Positions 14,201 to 50,359 of a DNA stretch of 64,000 bases are shown in pieces; within the stretch, counting starts at the first letter, position 1, and every line of letters begins with the position of its first letter. Location: contig NC_134841.1 in the NCBI RefSeq assembly GCF_965363235.1, positions 32,765,440 to 32,829,439 of the forward strand. Direction: 5' to 3'. The notes beneath the pieces are model-generated. The model ran no database searches, was not told where the DNA came from, and worked only from the letters and a program-made list of their open reading frames with translations. Both the position numbers and the translations under genes were made by a program. The stretch is from Mytilus galloprovincialis (Eukaryota > Mollusca > Bivalvia > Mytilida > Mytilidae).

Positions 14201-14764
14201 GTTTTATGACGTCAAAATTTTACGGGAACCTGTGTGATATCCAGTAATGCCGGACAAATAGCGATAAGGTGTATTAATACAAGCCAGACAAGTTGGGTCA
14301 ATTTCGACCTTAGGATCAGGTCACTGTAGGCATTTTTATAAGTTTAAACCCGTTTAAGGAACGGTGCTCTTATACTTGCTTCTGAACCTTTATTGTTGCT
14401 GAAATTTCATCCTGCATCTTGTTGCTTAGTGTCTCCAGTATAATTGGTGGAGAAAGAAACAGATAAAGATTGCAATGAGTTAGCTTAGTATGCTGATGAA
14501 AACAATGATAAGGTCAAAAACTAGAATGTGAGATCCACATTTAGTCAGTGTGAAAGGTTAATTTATGTGTCAAGTTTATATTTGCATAGACTTTGGGAAC
14601 TGACTGGATTAGTGTAATACCAAATCTTTTTCTTCTGTTATCCTTTTTCCTAAGGGCCTGACATCAATTGTTTCTGCTCTCACTTCATCTGGGTCGATGT
14701 TACTAGAGGCACTGTAGCCAAATAAGTAAACAATACAAAAGAGGTATTGGAGATTCAGTTGCAT
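5283..14764 (-). CDS. MYDGF: MYDGF-family secreted/ER protein (myeloid-derived growth factor homologue), 5 exons
   Basis: Minus-strand exons in coding order: 14764-14621, 9253-9203, 8688-8545, 6972-6912, 5362-5283. All have GT/AG junctions and the 480 nt join cleanly into 159 residues plus stop; human MYDGF is 173. Residues 1-20 are a hydrophobic signal peptide. Residues 34-41 (TIDVRPLG) align with the human FDVRPGG strand. Exon 2 encodes FTCSFTYQAEGGTDE and exon 3 opens with QW. C53 and C82 match the family's single disulphide, and SYLYF at 91-95 is diagnostic. The C terminus is KEEL, a KDEL-like ER-retrieval signal. In vertebrates MYDGF is an ER-resident/secreted protein; its role in molluscs is unknown to me. 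Intron 1 (5.4 kb) is filled with transposon remains. None of the exons except the first is long enough to be noticed as an open frame. The donor of exon 1 (TTG|GTATTA) is the weakest-supported boundary. Confidence 0.9.
6547..6749. mobile_element. About 200-bp MITE (MYDGF intron 4)
   Basis: The ends tactgtgaattcattaattt and aaataaatgaatctacagta are inverted repeats. The internal sequence aaattttcgtgggaacagg resembles 21745-21790. Confidence 0.7.
7186..7570 (+). repeat. Interspersed repeat (MYDGF intron 3), same family as the insert at 62537-62721
   Basis: Contains gtgtgtgttacattttaatg, tgtcgttgttctcctc and aacagcggtatactactg. All recur in reverse complement at 62541-62700. A partial internal duplication (7221-7260 and 7405-7450) is visible. 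Confidence 0.7.
9603..10081. mobile_element. About 480-bp MITE (MYDGF intron 1)
   Basis: Left end tataggtgtcacaccaccaa and right end ttggtggtatgacacctata are inverted repeats, flanked by TA-type sequence. Confidence 0.75.
10331..10503 (+). repeat. Degenerate tandem repeat, three copies of about 55-65 bp
   Basis: The phrase ccaactcRccYcacttNNN plus atgaaaatgg-like sequence recurs three times (near 10363, 10413 and 10480). Confidence 0.55.
10690..10830 (+). repeat. Short-period degenerate repeat 'gaaaataaataa-ctcagc'
   Basis: Four or so units carrying gaaaataaataactcagc or close variants. A related block at 13742-13860 (gaaaatgaataatc...) lies on the other side of the 11590-13579 element. Confidence 0.5.
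11590..13579. mobile_element. 2-kb element bounded by 16-bp inverted repeats (MYDGF intron 1)
   Basis: taaaggggcactagct (11590) and agctagtgccccttta (13564-13579) are perfect inverted repeats, nearly 2 kb apart. A second element seems nested inside (about 11967-13256). No transposase was recognised; an 85-codon minus frame near 12625-12882 has no motif I know. Confidence 0.65.
11967..13256. mobile_element. Possible hAT-like element nested in the 2-kb element
   Basis: The left end cagtggcgtcgctgg is typical of hAT termini (CAGTGGCGTAGC). The right end reads cgtaaacgtagctacgc, its approximate reverse complement, and both sides carry gtgtacgcccg. An 8-bp target duplication is not clear. Confidence 0.45.
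13742..13860 (+). repeat. Degenerate tandem repeat with units around 'gaaaatgaataatc'
   Basis: Four diverged units (near 13748, 13778, 13809, 13838) separated by 30-32 bp. Confidence 0.55.
14111..14274. mobile_element. 164-bp MITE with 15-bp inverted ends, just downstream of MYDGF exon 1
   Basis: atacaccttatcgct at the left and agcgataaggtgtat at the right are perfect inverted repeats. The element is GC-richer than its surroundings and contains two gacgtcaa-like motifs. It lies in MYDGF intron 1, about 350 bp from exon 1. Confidence 0.8.
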
Positions 14765-14952
14765 TACGTTTCAGCTTTACTTTTCAACACACAATTTCGC
14801 CAGATGGACGTGGACCAATGAACGTTGAAATTGTAAGGTCAAAATCCAGAACGTCGTTTCGGAAGATCCTTTGGACTTTTTAATTCTAATAAATGATAAA
14901 CTCCGAAAGATCAAAGTCCAAATAGACAGAAGATACCACACAATCTTGAAAA
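14765..14952. promoter_or_regulatory. Shared 188-bp bidirectional promoter between MYDGF (-) and HSD17B4 (+)
   Basis: The two start codons are divergent with 188 bp between them, so both promoters and 5' UTRs must lie here unless upstream non-coding exons exist. No TATA box was seen. An ETS-type CGGAAG core lies at 14860-14865, a common site in TATA-less bidirectional promoters. A nuclear-receptor half-site AGGTCA lies at 14836-14841. A 10-bp inverted repeat, tttggacttt (14870-14879) and aaagtccaaa (14913-14922), is also present. Motif roles are inference; the spacing is directly seen. Confidence 0.65.
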
Positions 14953-39647
<24,695 letters not shown>

Positions 39648-39848
39648 TGCATAAAAAGACTAGATATTACAATCAAATTTTATTACATTAAAATGTTTTC
39701 TATTAAGCAGTATATGATTTGATCATTAATTTATTCCATATTTTTGCATAATCAATCAAGTGCTACAAATTAAACTGAAATATCTAAGAAGTATATGTCT
39801 TAGTGGAAGATATTGGATGAATAACTTCCATGAGATTTTAGTTGTAAA

Positions 39849-39859
39849 AATAAAATAAA
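39849..39859 (+). terminator. Candidate HSD17B4 poly(A) signals
   Basis: Two overlapping AATAAA hexamers lie about 200 bp after the HSD17B4 stop. A weaker ATTAAA lies nearer, around 39689. Which is used cannot be told from the sequence. Confidence 0.4.
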
Positions 39860-40100
39860 TTGCAAAACAACTTAAAATCATAATAATTAATGTTTTCTAC
39901 AAAAGTTATTGACATTATAATTGTTACAATGTTGAAAGTAGTAATTTTAGCAAATTACCTCCCTTTTGCATAAACAGATGGAGTACAGAAAGGTATATTA
40001 AGCAGACTCCATTATGGATGAAACAATTACATTAAACTGTAACAGGAATGTATTGCTTCATTCTTTATTTGATCATATTCTTATTTATACTTTGACTTAT

Positions 40101-40405
40101 GCTGAGTTCACACGTAATTTGAATTTGATACGCATTAACTAATTCGAATTAGTTTAATTCGCATTCGAAACGATTTACGTCCTAACGTTAATTCTAATTC
40201 GAATTGCAATACGCGTCAAATTCGCTTTACTGTCCAAACGACGTTAACTTTTAATCTGTATTAACAAAAGCGTATTTCTAATGCGAATTGGATAATTCGA
40301 ATTAGCCAATTCGAATCAATTCGAATTAAAAGAGAAGAGTGTGTGAACGCTATTAGCGAATTCGATTCGCATTGATTCGAATTAAATGAACGTGTGAACG
40401 AGGCA
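40101..40405. mobile_element. MITE full of attcgaatt palindromes, downstream of HSD17B4
   Basis: Inverted ends gctgagttcacacgt and acgtgtgaacgaggca are about 300 bp apart. The inside holds many copies of aattcgaatt and attcgcattcg. No coding. Confidence 0.75.
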
Positions 40406-41094
40406 CTAGTAAAGTTAATCACATTGTAAATTAATAAAATTGTCATATGTTCGAATTACCTCCCTTGTTCATAGTTTTAATGTCATTTTAAATGTTATTT
40501 GTTCTGTACAATTGACTATTTCTAAAAGAAAATGAATGATTTTGTTATGGTATATAATGTAATGTTGTGAATTTTTTTCAGTTTGTCCATCATTTGTTTT
40601 TTTTTTCAATTTTCAATCACAATAAAAAATAAAAAAAATGAAAAGAATGAAATATTCCAAACATATTCATTGATCATTATTTTATGATTTTCTGTAAATT
40701 TGTTCATTATAATTATTTATTACCTATGTAAAACAAAAACAGAAGCTGTGATACACCTTTACTATGTATTTAACAAAATGAACTTAAAAAATAAAAATAT
40801 ATATTTTAGACTTGATTTATCAATTTGATTGCAAAATGCTTAACAAGATGCACCATGCATTATTCAATCCCTTGACATGATGTAGTATCCCACTTTGTGA
40901 AAAAAACTATTTTTTAGTCCTGAAATAATAATAATAATAATGAAAATTTATAAAGCGCCCTATATAAAAAATAAAAATTCCTCTTTAATGCACTGTACAT
41001 TCAACATGGCAATTAAAACAAATCAATGACAAAAACATAAAACATACATTGTGTCAGATTCAAATACTGAAATAAAAAATACAACAAAAATGCC

Positions 41095-41701
41095 TAGAGT
41101 GGGGTGCTCATTTTCGCCATATCTTTCCATGTTTTCTACAGTTTATGTTCAGGTCTATATGTTTTTGAAGTATACTGATATTTCTATATGAAGATAACTT
41201 CAAATGCAAAACATTCCTAAGCTTGAAAACATGTTTGTTTGAAAATAATCATCTGTAAAGTTAGATTAAAAGGTGTTTGAAATTTCCTGAAGTTTTGTCA
41301 ATGGGGGACACATATTCGCCGTTTTTACACATCTATTTAAAACCAAATAACTGCAGCTTTATATAATATTTATCAAATAAATTTCATTATAGATGAACAG
41401 CAGACATTTCAAAGGTGTAAAAAACAGAAATTTAGACCAATCAGTCAAAAAAATGCTAAGAAAAAAATCTATGAAAATCCTGTTTTTCATTCAGGAAATT
41501 GACCGGAAATCGTTGTCCGTTTTTCAATCTTTTGCAGTAAGTGCCGTAATTTTGTTTAAGTTTAAAAAATAATCATATTTGTTATAAAATTTTAATTTAT
41601 TGCCATATTTCTTCCATTTCAGCCATCCTTTTAAGTGTTTCCACCTCAAAATCATAAAACGGCGAAATTGTGTCCCCGGCGAATATGGGCCCCCCACTCT
41701 A
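41095..41701. mobile_element. 607-bp MITE with about 24-bp inverted ends and internal echo
   Basis: The left end tagagtggggtgctcatttt(cgcc) matches the right end reverse complement tagagtggggggcccatatt(cgcc). Inner copies of the same motif (gggggacacatattcgccg near 41303; ggcgaaattgtgtcccc near 41661) face each other. Confidence 0.8.
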
Positions 41702-42783
41702 CAATAAAATAGATCAATACACAAATACATGTTAAAAAGAAAGGCTGTTCAATAAAGTAACAGCTTCAAATTTTAAACTTTTCTTACCAAACTGGGTTAA
41801 CTTTACATAGGGAATATATAGCATATGCTATATCTGAAAGATTATATTTAAAAGATCATGTAAAAAGACATTGCTAATTTCATAGTTCTAGTTGCAGTGG
41901 AGGCCTCTTAGCTTTTTGAAGCAACTGTATATAGATTTTTTTTAAAACTGTATAGAAATGCCTTACCAAATGGAAGGACTTGAAAAAGTTTAAAATTTAA
42001 CAAAATAAACACTATGTAATATTTAATATTTGTCTTGGGCCAATTTGCACCCATAGGACATGAATGATCTACAGGATATTCCTATGAAGAAAAAACTCCA
42101 GTGCCGAAAAATACAAAATAGAAAGCAGATTTACCAGTCAAATGATACATGTTGTGAACCTGGTTCGTGTCATTATTGTCATACAATGCAAACAAAATGT
42201 GCATGCATATTAAATATCCGTTTTCATTGGATCGAGTCGGAACTGGAAGATGTCCACTAAATGTTATCGGTTGTCCCACTCACTGCCTAAATCACTTTGC
42301 TCAGCTCTTTATAAAATGACATATCACGGATTTGTGACGTCAAATAGGTTGACCTGGCCCTAATGCAGTTTGACCAGAATTTAACAAGTCATCTTCCGGT
42401 TTGCTGAAGATACAAGGAAAACACTTGTTTCTATCAATCAAAATGTACAATCACAATCGGAAATAATGGTTATCTGGTTGTCTGCATATTTATATTATAA
42501 AATATCAGCTGCTCAACACAATAATGGTGTTTTTAATGCATTCCCTGCACTCATTCGACAAAACACCTTCATAATATGACCTGGAGATGATATTTTACAA
42601 TATAGATATGCAGACAATCTGATAATTCGTACAAACAAAATATGATTTAACACCTGATTTTGATCAATTTGTTCGTCACAACATATCTTAACATAGGTTT
42701 ATTTTCATCTTCGCAGATAGATTTCTGTATGTATTTATATACGCTGTATGAATAAAAAATGTAACAAATATATAGGTTAAATA

Positions 42784-43084
42784 GTTATCAAAGGTACCAG
42801 GATTATGATTTAGTACGCCAGACGCGCGTTTCGTCTACATAAGACTCATCAGTGACGCTCATATTATTTATAAAGACAAACAAGTACAAAGTTAAAGAGG
42901 ATTAAGGATCCAAAATTCCAAAAAGTTGTGCCAAATACGGCTAAGGTAATCTATGCCTGGGATAAGAAAATCCTTAGTTTTTCGAAAAAATCAAAGTTTT
43001 GTAAACAGGAAATTTATAAAAATGACCACATTATTGATATTCATGTCAACACCGAAGTGTGGACTACTGGGCTGGTGACATTTA
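42784..43084 (-). repeat. Hammerhead-ribozyme repeat monomer
   Basis: Matches the 354-bp unit of the 56.6-57.9 kb array from gttatcaaaggtaccaggat to accgaagtgtggactactgg. It is a single copy on the minus strand. Confidence 0.85.
42813..42860 (-). ncRNA. Type I hammerhead ribozyme motif, intact core
   Basis: Minus strand: helix I GCGTCA, core CTGATGAG, helix II GTCT-(TATGT)-AGAC, GAAA, a very short helix III within ACGCGCGT, cleavage triplet GTC, then TGGCGT closing helix I. The layout with its tiny helix III resembles the Schistosoma SINE hammerhead. Activity is predicted, not shown. Confidence 0.8.
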
Positions 43085-43606
43085 TGGTTTAATCCCTTTT
43101 AGGAAATTTTGTAGCATAGCAGAAATACACATAAATTTATCGATTCATGCTGAAAATATCCCTGTAAAAATTGTATAAATTTGTTGATAAACTTCTGTTA
43201 TAAAAGGCAGCGTGTCTTATTCATGTCTTTAGTCACATAGTGCAATCGTCTTTGATTAAAATATGTACCTTTATTGTAATGAATTAAATAGAGCATTTGA
43301 AGATCCAGTGTGTATTCCGGGGGTTGAAACCCTTTCCTTTAATTTGATCTATGTAACTGATTCATGGTACTCCGGGGGTTGAAACCCTGACTGAATCCGG
43401 GCCTGAACGTATCGATCATCATAGAAAGTAGTATGTTTTTATATTTTGCGTTCCCTGTTATTATCAGCGCATTCGATGGGCTGATTCCAGATTATTTAAT
43501 TTCTCTAGTCTATATTGCTGAAATACAAATTATAAAACAAAAAAGACATACGATACACATTGGTGCTTCTTACAGTGTTCTTTTGAACCAATACACTAAA
43601 AAACAA

Positions 43607-43795
43607 ACTTATCAAAGGTACCAGGCCTACAATTTGACACGCCAGACACTCGTTTCGTCTTCATAAGACTCATCAGTGACACTCAGATCAAAATTGTTAG
43701 AAAGCGAAACACGTTTGAAGCTGAAGAGCATTGAGGACCCAAAATTTAGGAAAAGTTGTGCCAAATACGGCTAAGGTAATCTATGATGCCTGGAA
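43607..43795 (-). repeat. Partial hammerhead-repeat monomer
   Basis: Shares cttatcaaaggtaccaggc, the ribozyme block, and agttgtgccaaatacggcta with the 354-bp unit, then diverges. Confidence 0.75.
43636..43684 (-). ncRNA. Hammerhead ribozyme motif, core intact, helices diverged
   Basis: Minus strand CTGATGAG and GAAAC are intact and helix II is GTCT-TATGA-AGAC. Helix III is weaker (ACGAGTGT). Helix I TGTCA/TGGCG still pairs with wobbles. Confidence 0.65.
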
Positions 43796-43974
43796 TATCT
43801 GTTACATTTTCTGTTCTGATTATTATCATATTTATTTAGCCAATACATTTTGGCCTTCAAATTTTGTGAGGTGTGTATCAATACAACAATAGTAATTGAT
43901 GATCAGGAAAAGGTCTCTAACGTTTTTAGTGGGATACACACGTTTCCGTTGTTATGTTTTGTATACAGGATTAT

Positions 43975-44530
43975 GCCGGTCGATTTTGATGCGTTTGAGC
44001 TTTTGATTTTACCATTCGATTAGGGACTTTCCGTCTTTGATTTTCATTGGAATTCTGCATTTTTGTTGCTTTACTTTTTCCTTTTCTTTTGGTTGTTTTT
44101 CCTTTTTCTTTTGTTATGCCATTCTCAGATTGCTTGTAACTAAAGCGTTTAATTGTAAATCCACCATTTTCTACATAAGAAAATGCCTGTACCAAGTCAA
44201 GAATATGACAGTTGTTATCCATTCGTTTGATATGTTTGAGCTTTTGATTTTGCAATTTGATTAAGGACTTTCCGTTTTGAATTTTCCTCGTCGTTCATTA
44301 TTGTTGTGATTTTTTTGTTATATCTTTCGCCTCTCTTTTAAAATAGAATTAGAAATTATTAAGAAGCAAAGAAGTTTTCAAAATCCCTCAGCCAAAGTTG
44401 ATGTTACATGGATTAGGCATTTTTTTAAGGTCCACTTTGGTTTGATAGCTCTTCAACTGTTTCGGTTGTTATACACTCTTGGCTTTCAAATATTTTGCTT
44501 TGCACATTCTTGTGGAAGGTAAAGAAAGAA
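43975..44530 (+). repeat. Interspersed repeat scraps ('gggactttccg' family)
   Basis: 43975-44050, 44160-44290 and 44345-44530 carry tttgagcttttgatttt, gactttccgttttgaattt and tagctcttcaactgttt. These recur at 51280-51370, 55295-55350 and in reverse complement at 34640-34800. Confidence 0.5.
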
Positions 44531-47500
44531 AACAGCTTTGGACGCAGGACATTTATAAAGTTGCTGTAATTTTTTTTTAAAAATAGGTCTATACCGCTGC
44601 TAGTTGACTATCGATCACAGAAGGTATCATCAGTATAATAGTCAGTATTGTTTCAACTGCCCTGGCAAAGATGACCGTAGATGGATTTTGCTATTAACAG
44701 GTCAATTGTTATTTCGATGTACATGATAAGTCATGCTTCATAACGCATTGTTTTCAAACTTTTCTATTCTAGTTTTTTTCATGATGCTGATACCTGATCT
44801 ATTTCTTTGTCTGTTGGTGACATACCGTACAACTTGAATTTGTATGTTTTCGTTATTTTAAATCAAGATATTAGACATTACATTTTATTAACTTAATTAT
44901 CATATTTGCTACGTTTTGAATAATAATTATAGTCAACAACAAATTTTTATTACAAAATTTGAACATTTGTTTTACGTTTAGATATTTGAGTAAACATCCC
45001 TTAAATCATTTACCATACTTTTCTTAGATTTTGATATATAGTTATATTAAGTATCCCTAAGAAATGTAACAGAAATCGGATACAGTAATTCTCCCAGTTC
45101 GTAGTACTATACATCTTCAACTCAATGTGGACGATAGTTAGATATTTGATTTGACGTTTAGATTTTTCAGGACCAATACCAGTTGATGAATTTGTCGATT
45201 TCAGAATCTAATGCATTCTGGTTATATATTCAAAAGCGTACACCAAAAACGTTGTGATTGATTAAAAACGTTCTAAACAATTGAAATTCAACCAATGACG
45301 TAACGTTATTTTTATTTTGGTGTACGAACAATGACATTACCCATAGTCCTTTAGATTCTGAAAAGCCGAATTGTTGAAAGACAAGAGATAGGATGTCGGA
45401 TAGCTCTATTGACATTTCCTGCAAAACACAGGGAATGGATGTCGTTAGGTTCCTATTGCTTTGATAGCATTCCTATTCTTTAGCATCTTTGCCGCCAGGT
45501 CTAAGTTTTTTTCTTTTGTGCCATGGTGTTGTCAGTTAATTCTAGAATTGTGAGTTAGAAAGTCCCTTTGGTATCGTTCGCCTCTCATTCACAGTTTTGT
45601 TCTTCCTGTTGTAAAAAATTGGTCTACAAATAGCCACACTTTCGTTTTGATAAAAAAAAAACCTAACTTTATTAAAAAGTGATTCGAGCGTCACTGATGA
45701 GTCTTTTGTAGACGAAACAAGCGTCTGGCGTAATACAAAATATAGTAAATATAATTTGGTAAAACAGAAGAGGTATATTACTTACATTTCTTTATTACAT
45801 GCTCATTTTTAAAAGCCTTTTGGAATAAGAGGAACACTTCTAACAAAACTCAAGTTTAAAAATTAGATATCTGTAACACATATAGTATTTGGATACAAAA
45901 TATCAGACCAGTGTTATTATGGTTTAATCTATTTTAACAGTTTAAGTTTGTTGTCATATTGTCATTCAGAGCAAAACTTGAAATGCTAACATGTGTATGC
46001 ATTGATTATAAAGGAATTGAAAAGGGTTTAAATGAAAGAAAAATGATTTCCCAAAATGTATTTTTCATAAACTTGAAGACATTAATTTAATAGAAAAAAT
46101 TATAAATATAACCATAGTTTATATAATGTTGTGTATAATATTCTGAGTATGTTCCTGATTACTCAGAAGTATTCCACAAGAATTCTTAACTGGCGCATGT
46201 ACAATGAAGTATAATTGTAACAGGCAATATTAAAAAAATAAAGAAGATATTTGCTGTGAAAAAACAACAACTTGAAAACTGTTTTTTGTTTGTTTGAATA
46301 GGTGGTATCTATTGTATATCAGTTTTTTTGCCATGTTTCTCGAATGGTTGAGTATCTTGTTGTATATAGCTCACCAGCTTATCTACATAGCTGGCGTGCG
46401 CGTTATTGTATCTCATTATTCATGGTGTTCTTGATGCTTTGCCATTTTTCCTTTAGATTCGGATTCCTTGTTTCCTTGTTATAATCATTGGTCTTATTCT
46501 TTCGTTACATAAGTCGTTTAATGTTGTTGAGAGTTGAGACTGATTTTCCCTCAGTTGATCAAGTCTATAAAATCTAAAGAAAAGTTTTCTAAAAGTGCTG
46601 TTTCAAGGCTCGGTTTCTTGACGTTCCAGTTTTATTGTTTACCTTTTATTGTATTGATGTAGATTGATATTTACTCAGTCTTCATCGTATGCTCTAGCGG
46701 TGTGGTTTCTCTATTTGATTGGTATTATTTGTTAGATGGTACCTGGTATTGGTTTCCGGTTTCTTTAATTGGTGCTGAACTTAAAAAGGAAATTAAAAGG
46801 TTCATAGCAATTAGTAGCATGATAAAATTCGTATTCTGCCGTCTGGCTATGTCTCAGGGGTATTTTCTATTCATAGCTTGCACATTTGTCGCATTTAATG
46901 GCTAGGTCTGTGTGATTTATTTTGTATTTTACATTAACTGCATTGACTTCCCAATTTGCATATAATCATTTGCCCTTAATATTTTGTTGTTCTCCATATT
47001 CTTGCTGTTGATAGATGCTCGCTTCAAATACACCAATGTGTTGCACACTTATCACGCATCAGAGCTTTATGAGTTCCTCTAACTATTTTGGTTCAAATAG
47101 TCAGTATCTTTATTATAGGACCGAGCTTTGGATCGACGTCTTCAGACAAAGAGGTTTAGGCACGAATGGCATCCTGTTAGTGTTTTTGTTTCAATGCCTA
47201 ATTTTATCTTGTGTATGTCTTGATGTGTAAAACATGAGTATAAGTGAACATACATTGATGTCTTTTCTATTTTGAAAACTGCTGTAATTATATATCACGT
47301 CATTGTGTTATTTTTCTATGGTAAATTCTTGTATTTTTGTCTTTATTTTTACTAATTTACTTTGTCTATACGCCTTTTTCTGTTTCTTAGTTACATATTT
47401 GTTTGTTTTTATAGTGATTAAGGTTATAACACAATATTGACTGCTGTACTCCAATCTTTATTTGCCTATCATATCTGTTTGCTTTGTTCGCACATTGTTG

Positions 47501-47603
47501 TCAATGAAATTGAATTTTATACGACTGTCATACAAGTAAAAGGTTTAACTAGCTTTACAGGTTCGTTTCACCATTTTCTACATAGAAAAATATCTGTACT
47601 AAT
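44531..47603. other. No gene seen
   Basis: AT-rich sequence with only short open frames that lack motifs, splice-consistent extensions or family resemblance. The only recognised item is the hammerhead motif at 45.7 kb. Confidence 0.45.
45686..45732 (+). ncRNA. Hammerhead ribozyme motif, core intact
   Basis: Plus strand GCGTCA, CTGATGAG, GTCT-(TTTGT)-AGAC, GAAAC, then AAGCGTC and TGGCGT. Helix III has lost base pairs (acaagcgt rather than acgcgcgt). Little of the rest of the repeat is left around it. Confidence 0.65.
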
Positions 47604-48012
47604 AGATATTGGAAGGTGTGGTATTAGTGCCAATGAGACAACTCTCCATCCAAGTCAAAATCTATAAAAGTAACCCATTATCGGTGAAGGTACAGCAAAC
47701 GCACTCAAGAACATCTGTATCGTTTTAAAAGACCCAATCAATTCAAAAGTATCATTTACCAACACCTTAAGAAGCACAACCATCCTTTTAAATATTTAGC
47801 AGTTCAACCTTTAGAAGTAGTAAATAAGCAGCCTGGTGAATCTCATTCAAAGTTTGTACGATCACGGAAAATAATTGAATTACATTGGATTAAAAAATTA
47901 CAGACAGTCTACCCTCTCGGTCTTAATGATAATATCATGGGAATTGGTAATATATCTAGAACCGATTCCGTTAACATTTTGGATATAGTTTCTAAAACTG
48001 TTCGTAAAACCG

Positions 48013-48916
48013 TTCTCACGGTCGTAGAACAAATCGCAATCATAGAAAATTTCGGACCAATCATACCAATATTTCGGACCTAATTTCTACTTCAAAAAAC
48101 AACGGCAGACATTATCTGTTAACAAAACTCTGTTCATTACCGGTTAATAAGTTAAATAAAATTTTGGAGGATTGCAACACAATTTCATATAGCAGTCCTA
48201 AGTATGAAATTGTTCAAATTATTATGGCATATTGTTATTCTAAACTATTTCCCAAAATTGATCGCCCTGAAGATCATAAAAAACATTTTATTAAAATAAA
48301 TTATGTCAATAAAGGTTTTGATTTTGTAAATATTGCCGGTATATTTAACGACCATTCTGTTAAAGAACAAATTCCTGGATATTTTGACAATACTGAGCTA
48401 CCTCTTATTTGTTACATTTACAAGAAATCTACCCGAAAATTTGTGTTTAATTATAGTCAATTGTGTAAAGATGTTAATATCAGTGAAAATACACCTACTT
48501 CATGTAATTGTAGTACCTCCGAATATATTTATGGACCCATTTCCCATGTTATAACAGGAGATCTTAACATCGTTCAAGACCGAGAGTTAAAACCATTCCT
48601 CAGTAAAGGACCTAAATATCGTCCCCCGTCAACTATTAATTGGAATGAGTGTCGTAATATCATCCACGACTCACTCCATACTTACTGTATGAAATGGATA
48701 AAACGGGAAAAAGCTGACAAAAAATCTTTGGACTCTTTTTTTAATTCAGTAATGAAGATAGTTGATATACGTATTCAACATTTTAAAGAACATTTTACTA
48801 TTAACAATAACCACAATAAACCTATTTCTCGTATCAAACATAAACTAAAAGAACTAGCCAAGAAATTTGTTTTTGTCCCGGCCGATAAAGCTGCTAATAA
48901 TATTATTATTGTTTGA
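48013..48916 (+). pseudogene. PLE polyprotein, N-terminal/CxC part, ends at in-frame TGA
   Basis: This is the open stretch of the Penelope-like polyprotein between the frameshift near 48012 and the TGA at 48914-48916. It contains an arginine/histidine-rich basic region, a CNC motif followed by a conserved HVITGDLNI-like block and KGPKYRPP, and ends in NNIIIV just before TGA. Reading through the TGA gives RKFYIEVLKRE, so the protein clearly continued. From memory of the family a cysteine is usual at that position, which makes a Cys-to-TGA change or a selenocysteine codon possible. Confidence 0.75.
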
Positions 48917-49051
48917 CGTAAATTTTACATTGAGGTTCTGAAAAGAGAAATCACCAATTCACCAACATTCCAACTGACTCCATTTTCAGAAAACGACATC
49001 TGTAACAAACATAAACTTTAAGCTATCGCTTTACAAGCAGAGCCAAATACA

Positions 49052-50359
49052 ATGAAAGTCCCAACTATGTATTGGCTTCCGAAGCTACACAAAATACCTT
49101 ACAAATATAGATTTATTTCGTCTTCAAGCCATTGTTCCACTACTAAATTGTCTATTCTTCTTACCAGCACACTTGGTACCATTAAAAACCTGATAATAAA
49201 TTGTTCAAATAAGGCCTTCGAAAATAGTGGAATTAATTACCTTTGGAGTGTCAAGAACTCGTTGGAAGTACTTGGTAAATTGCATGCTTATATTGGTGAT
49301 TTTGAATCTGTTCAAAGTTTTGATTTTTCTACCCTGTATACCACATTGCCTCACATTCTCATTAAGAAAAAATTCACACACCTAATTAAATGGGCATTTA
49401 AAAAATCAGAATGTGAATATATATGTTCAAACTCTTTTAGGTCATTTTTTAGTAGCAATAAACAAAAAAACTATGTCAATTGGACATGCTTTGATACTAT
49501 ATATGCCCTTCAATTTTTACTAGATAACATTTTTGTTCGCTTTGGGGATTCCGTATATCGTCAGATTATCGGAATTCCAATGGGGACTAACTGTGCACCA
49601 CTTATTGCGGACCTGTTTTTGTATTGCTATGAGTTACAATTTATTACAAAAATAAGCAAAGACCCATCGAAACAACATCTGATAAACAAATTTAATAATA
49701 CTTTTAGATATTTGGATGATATTTTGGCTCTCAATAATGACGACTTCAGTATGTATATTAAAGAAATTTATCCTGTTGAACTTACTTTAAATAAAGCTAA
49801 TACTAACAATGACCACTGCCCTTTCCTCGATCTTGATATCTATATCACTAACAGAAAGCTGAATACTAAAATTTATGATAAAAGAGATGATTTTTCATTT
49901 CCTATCGTTAATTATCCATTTTTAGATGGTGACGTTCCCTAGTCACCATCTTACGGTGTTTATATATCTCAACTTGTACGATTCGCTCGTGTATGTAACA
50001 ATGTTTTAGATTTTAACGAGAGAAATTTATGTATTACTGAAAAATTATTACACCAGGGTTTTCGATATCACAAACTAGTCAAAACATTTACTAAATTTTA
50101 TCATCGGTATAAGGACATCATTCGTAAATATAGCTCAACATGCAGACTTCTTATACGTTCAGGTATTTCACATCCAATTTTTTATGGAAATATTCTTTAT
50201 CAAGCACAAAGGTGTCAGTATTCACCTCAAAAACTAACAAAACCTTTGAATAGACTTATTAAGAAGGGATATAGTTACGATACTGTTGTCAGGTCATTAA
50301 AGATTGCATATTTTGGCGTTAATATTGACTCACTTATAGGGTCTTTGCATCGGAACTAA
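49052..50359 (+). pseudogene. PLE reverse transcriptase part, interrupted by TAG at 49940
   Basis: This segment holds RT fingers, palm and thumb of the Penelope-like element in the same frame as the upstream fragment. Motif C is YLDD. After the TAG at 49940-49942 the frame goes on (SPSYGVYISQLVRFARVC...) for another 138 codons to TAA at 50357. The C terminus has no GIY-YIG domain. Confidence 0.85.

Noticed and set aside
42060..42260. Cysteine-rich 66-codon open frame as a small secreted peptide gene
   Set aside because: No signal peptide and an overlapping frame on the other strand of equal length; cysteine spacing fits no family I know.
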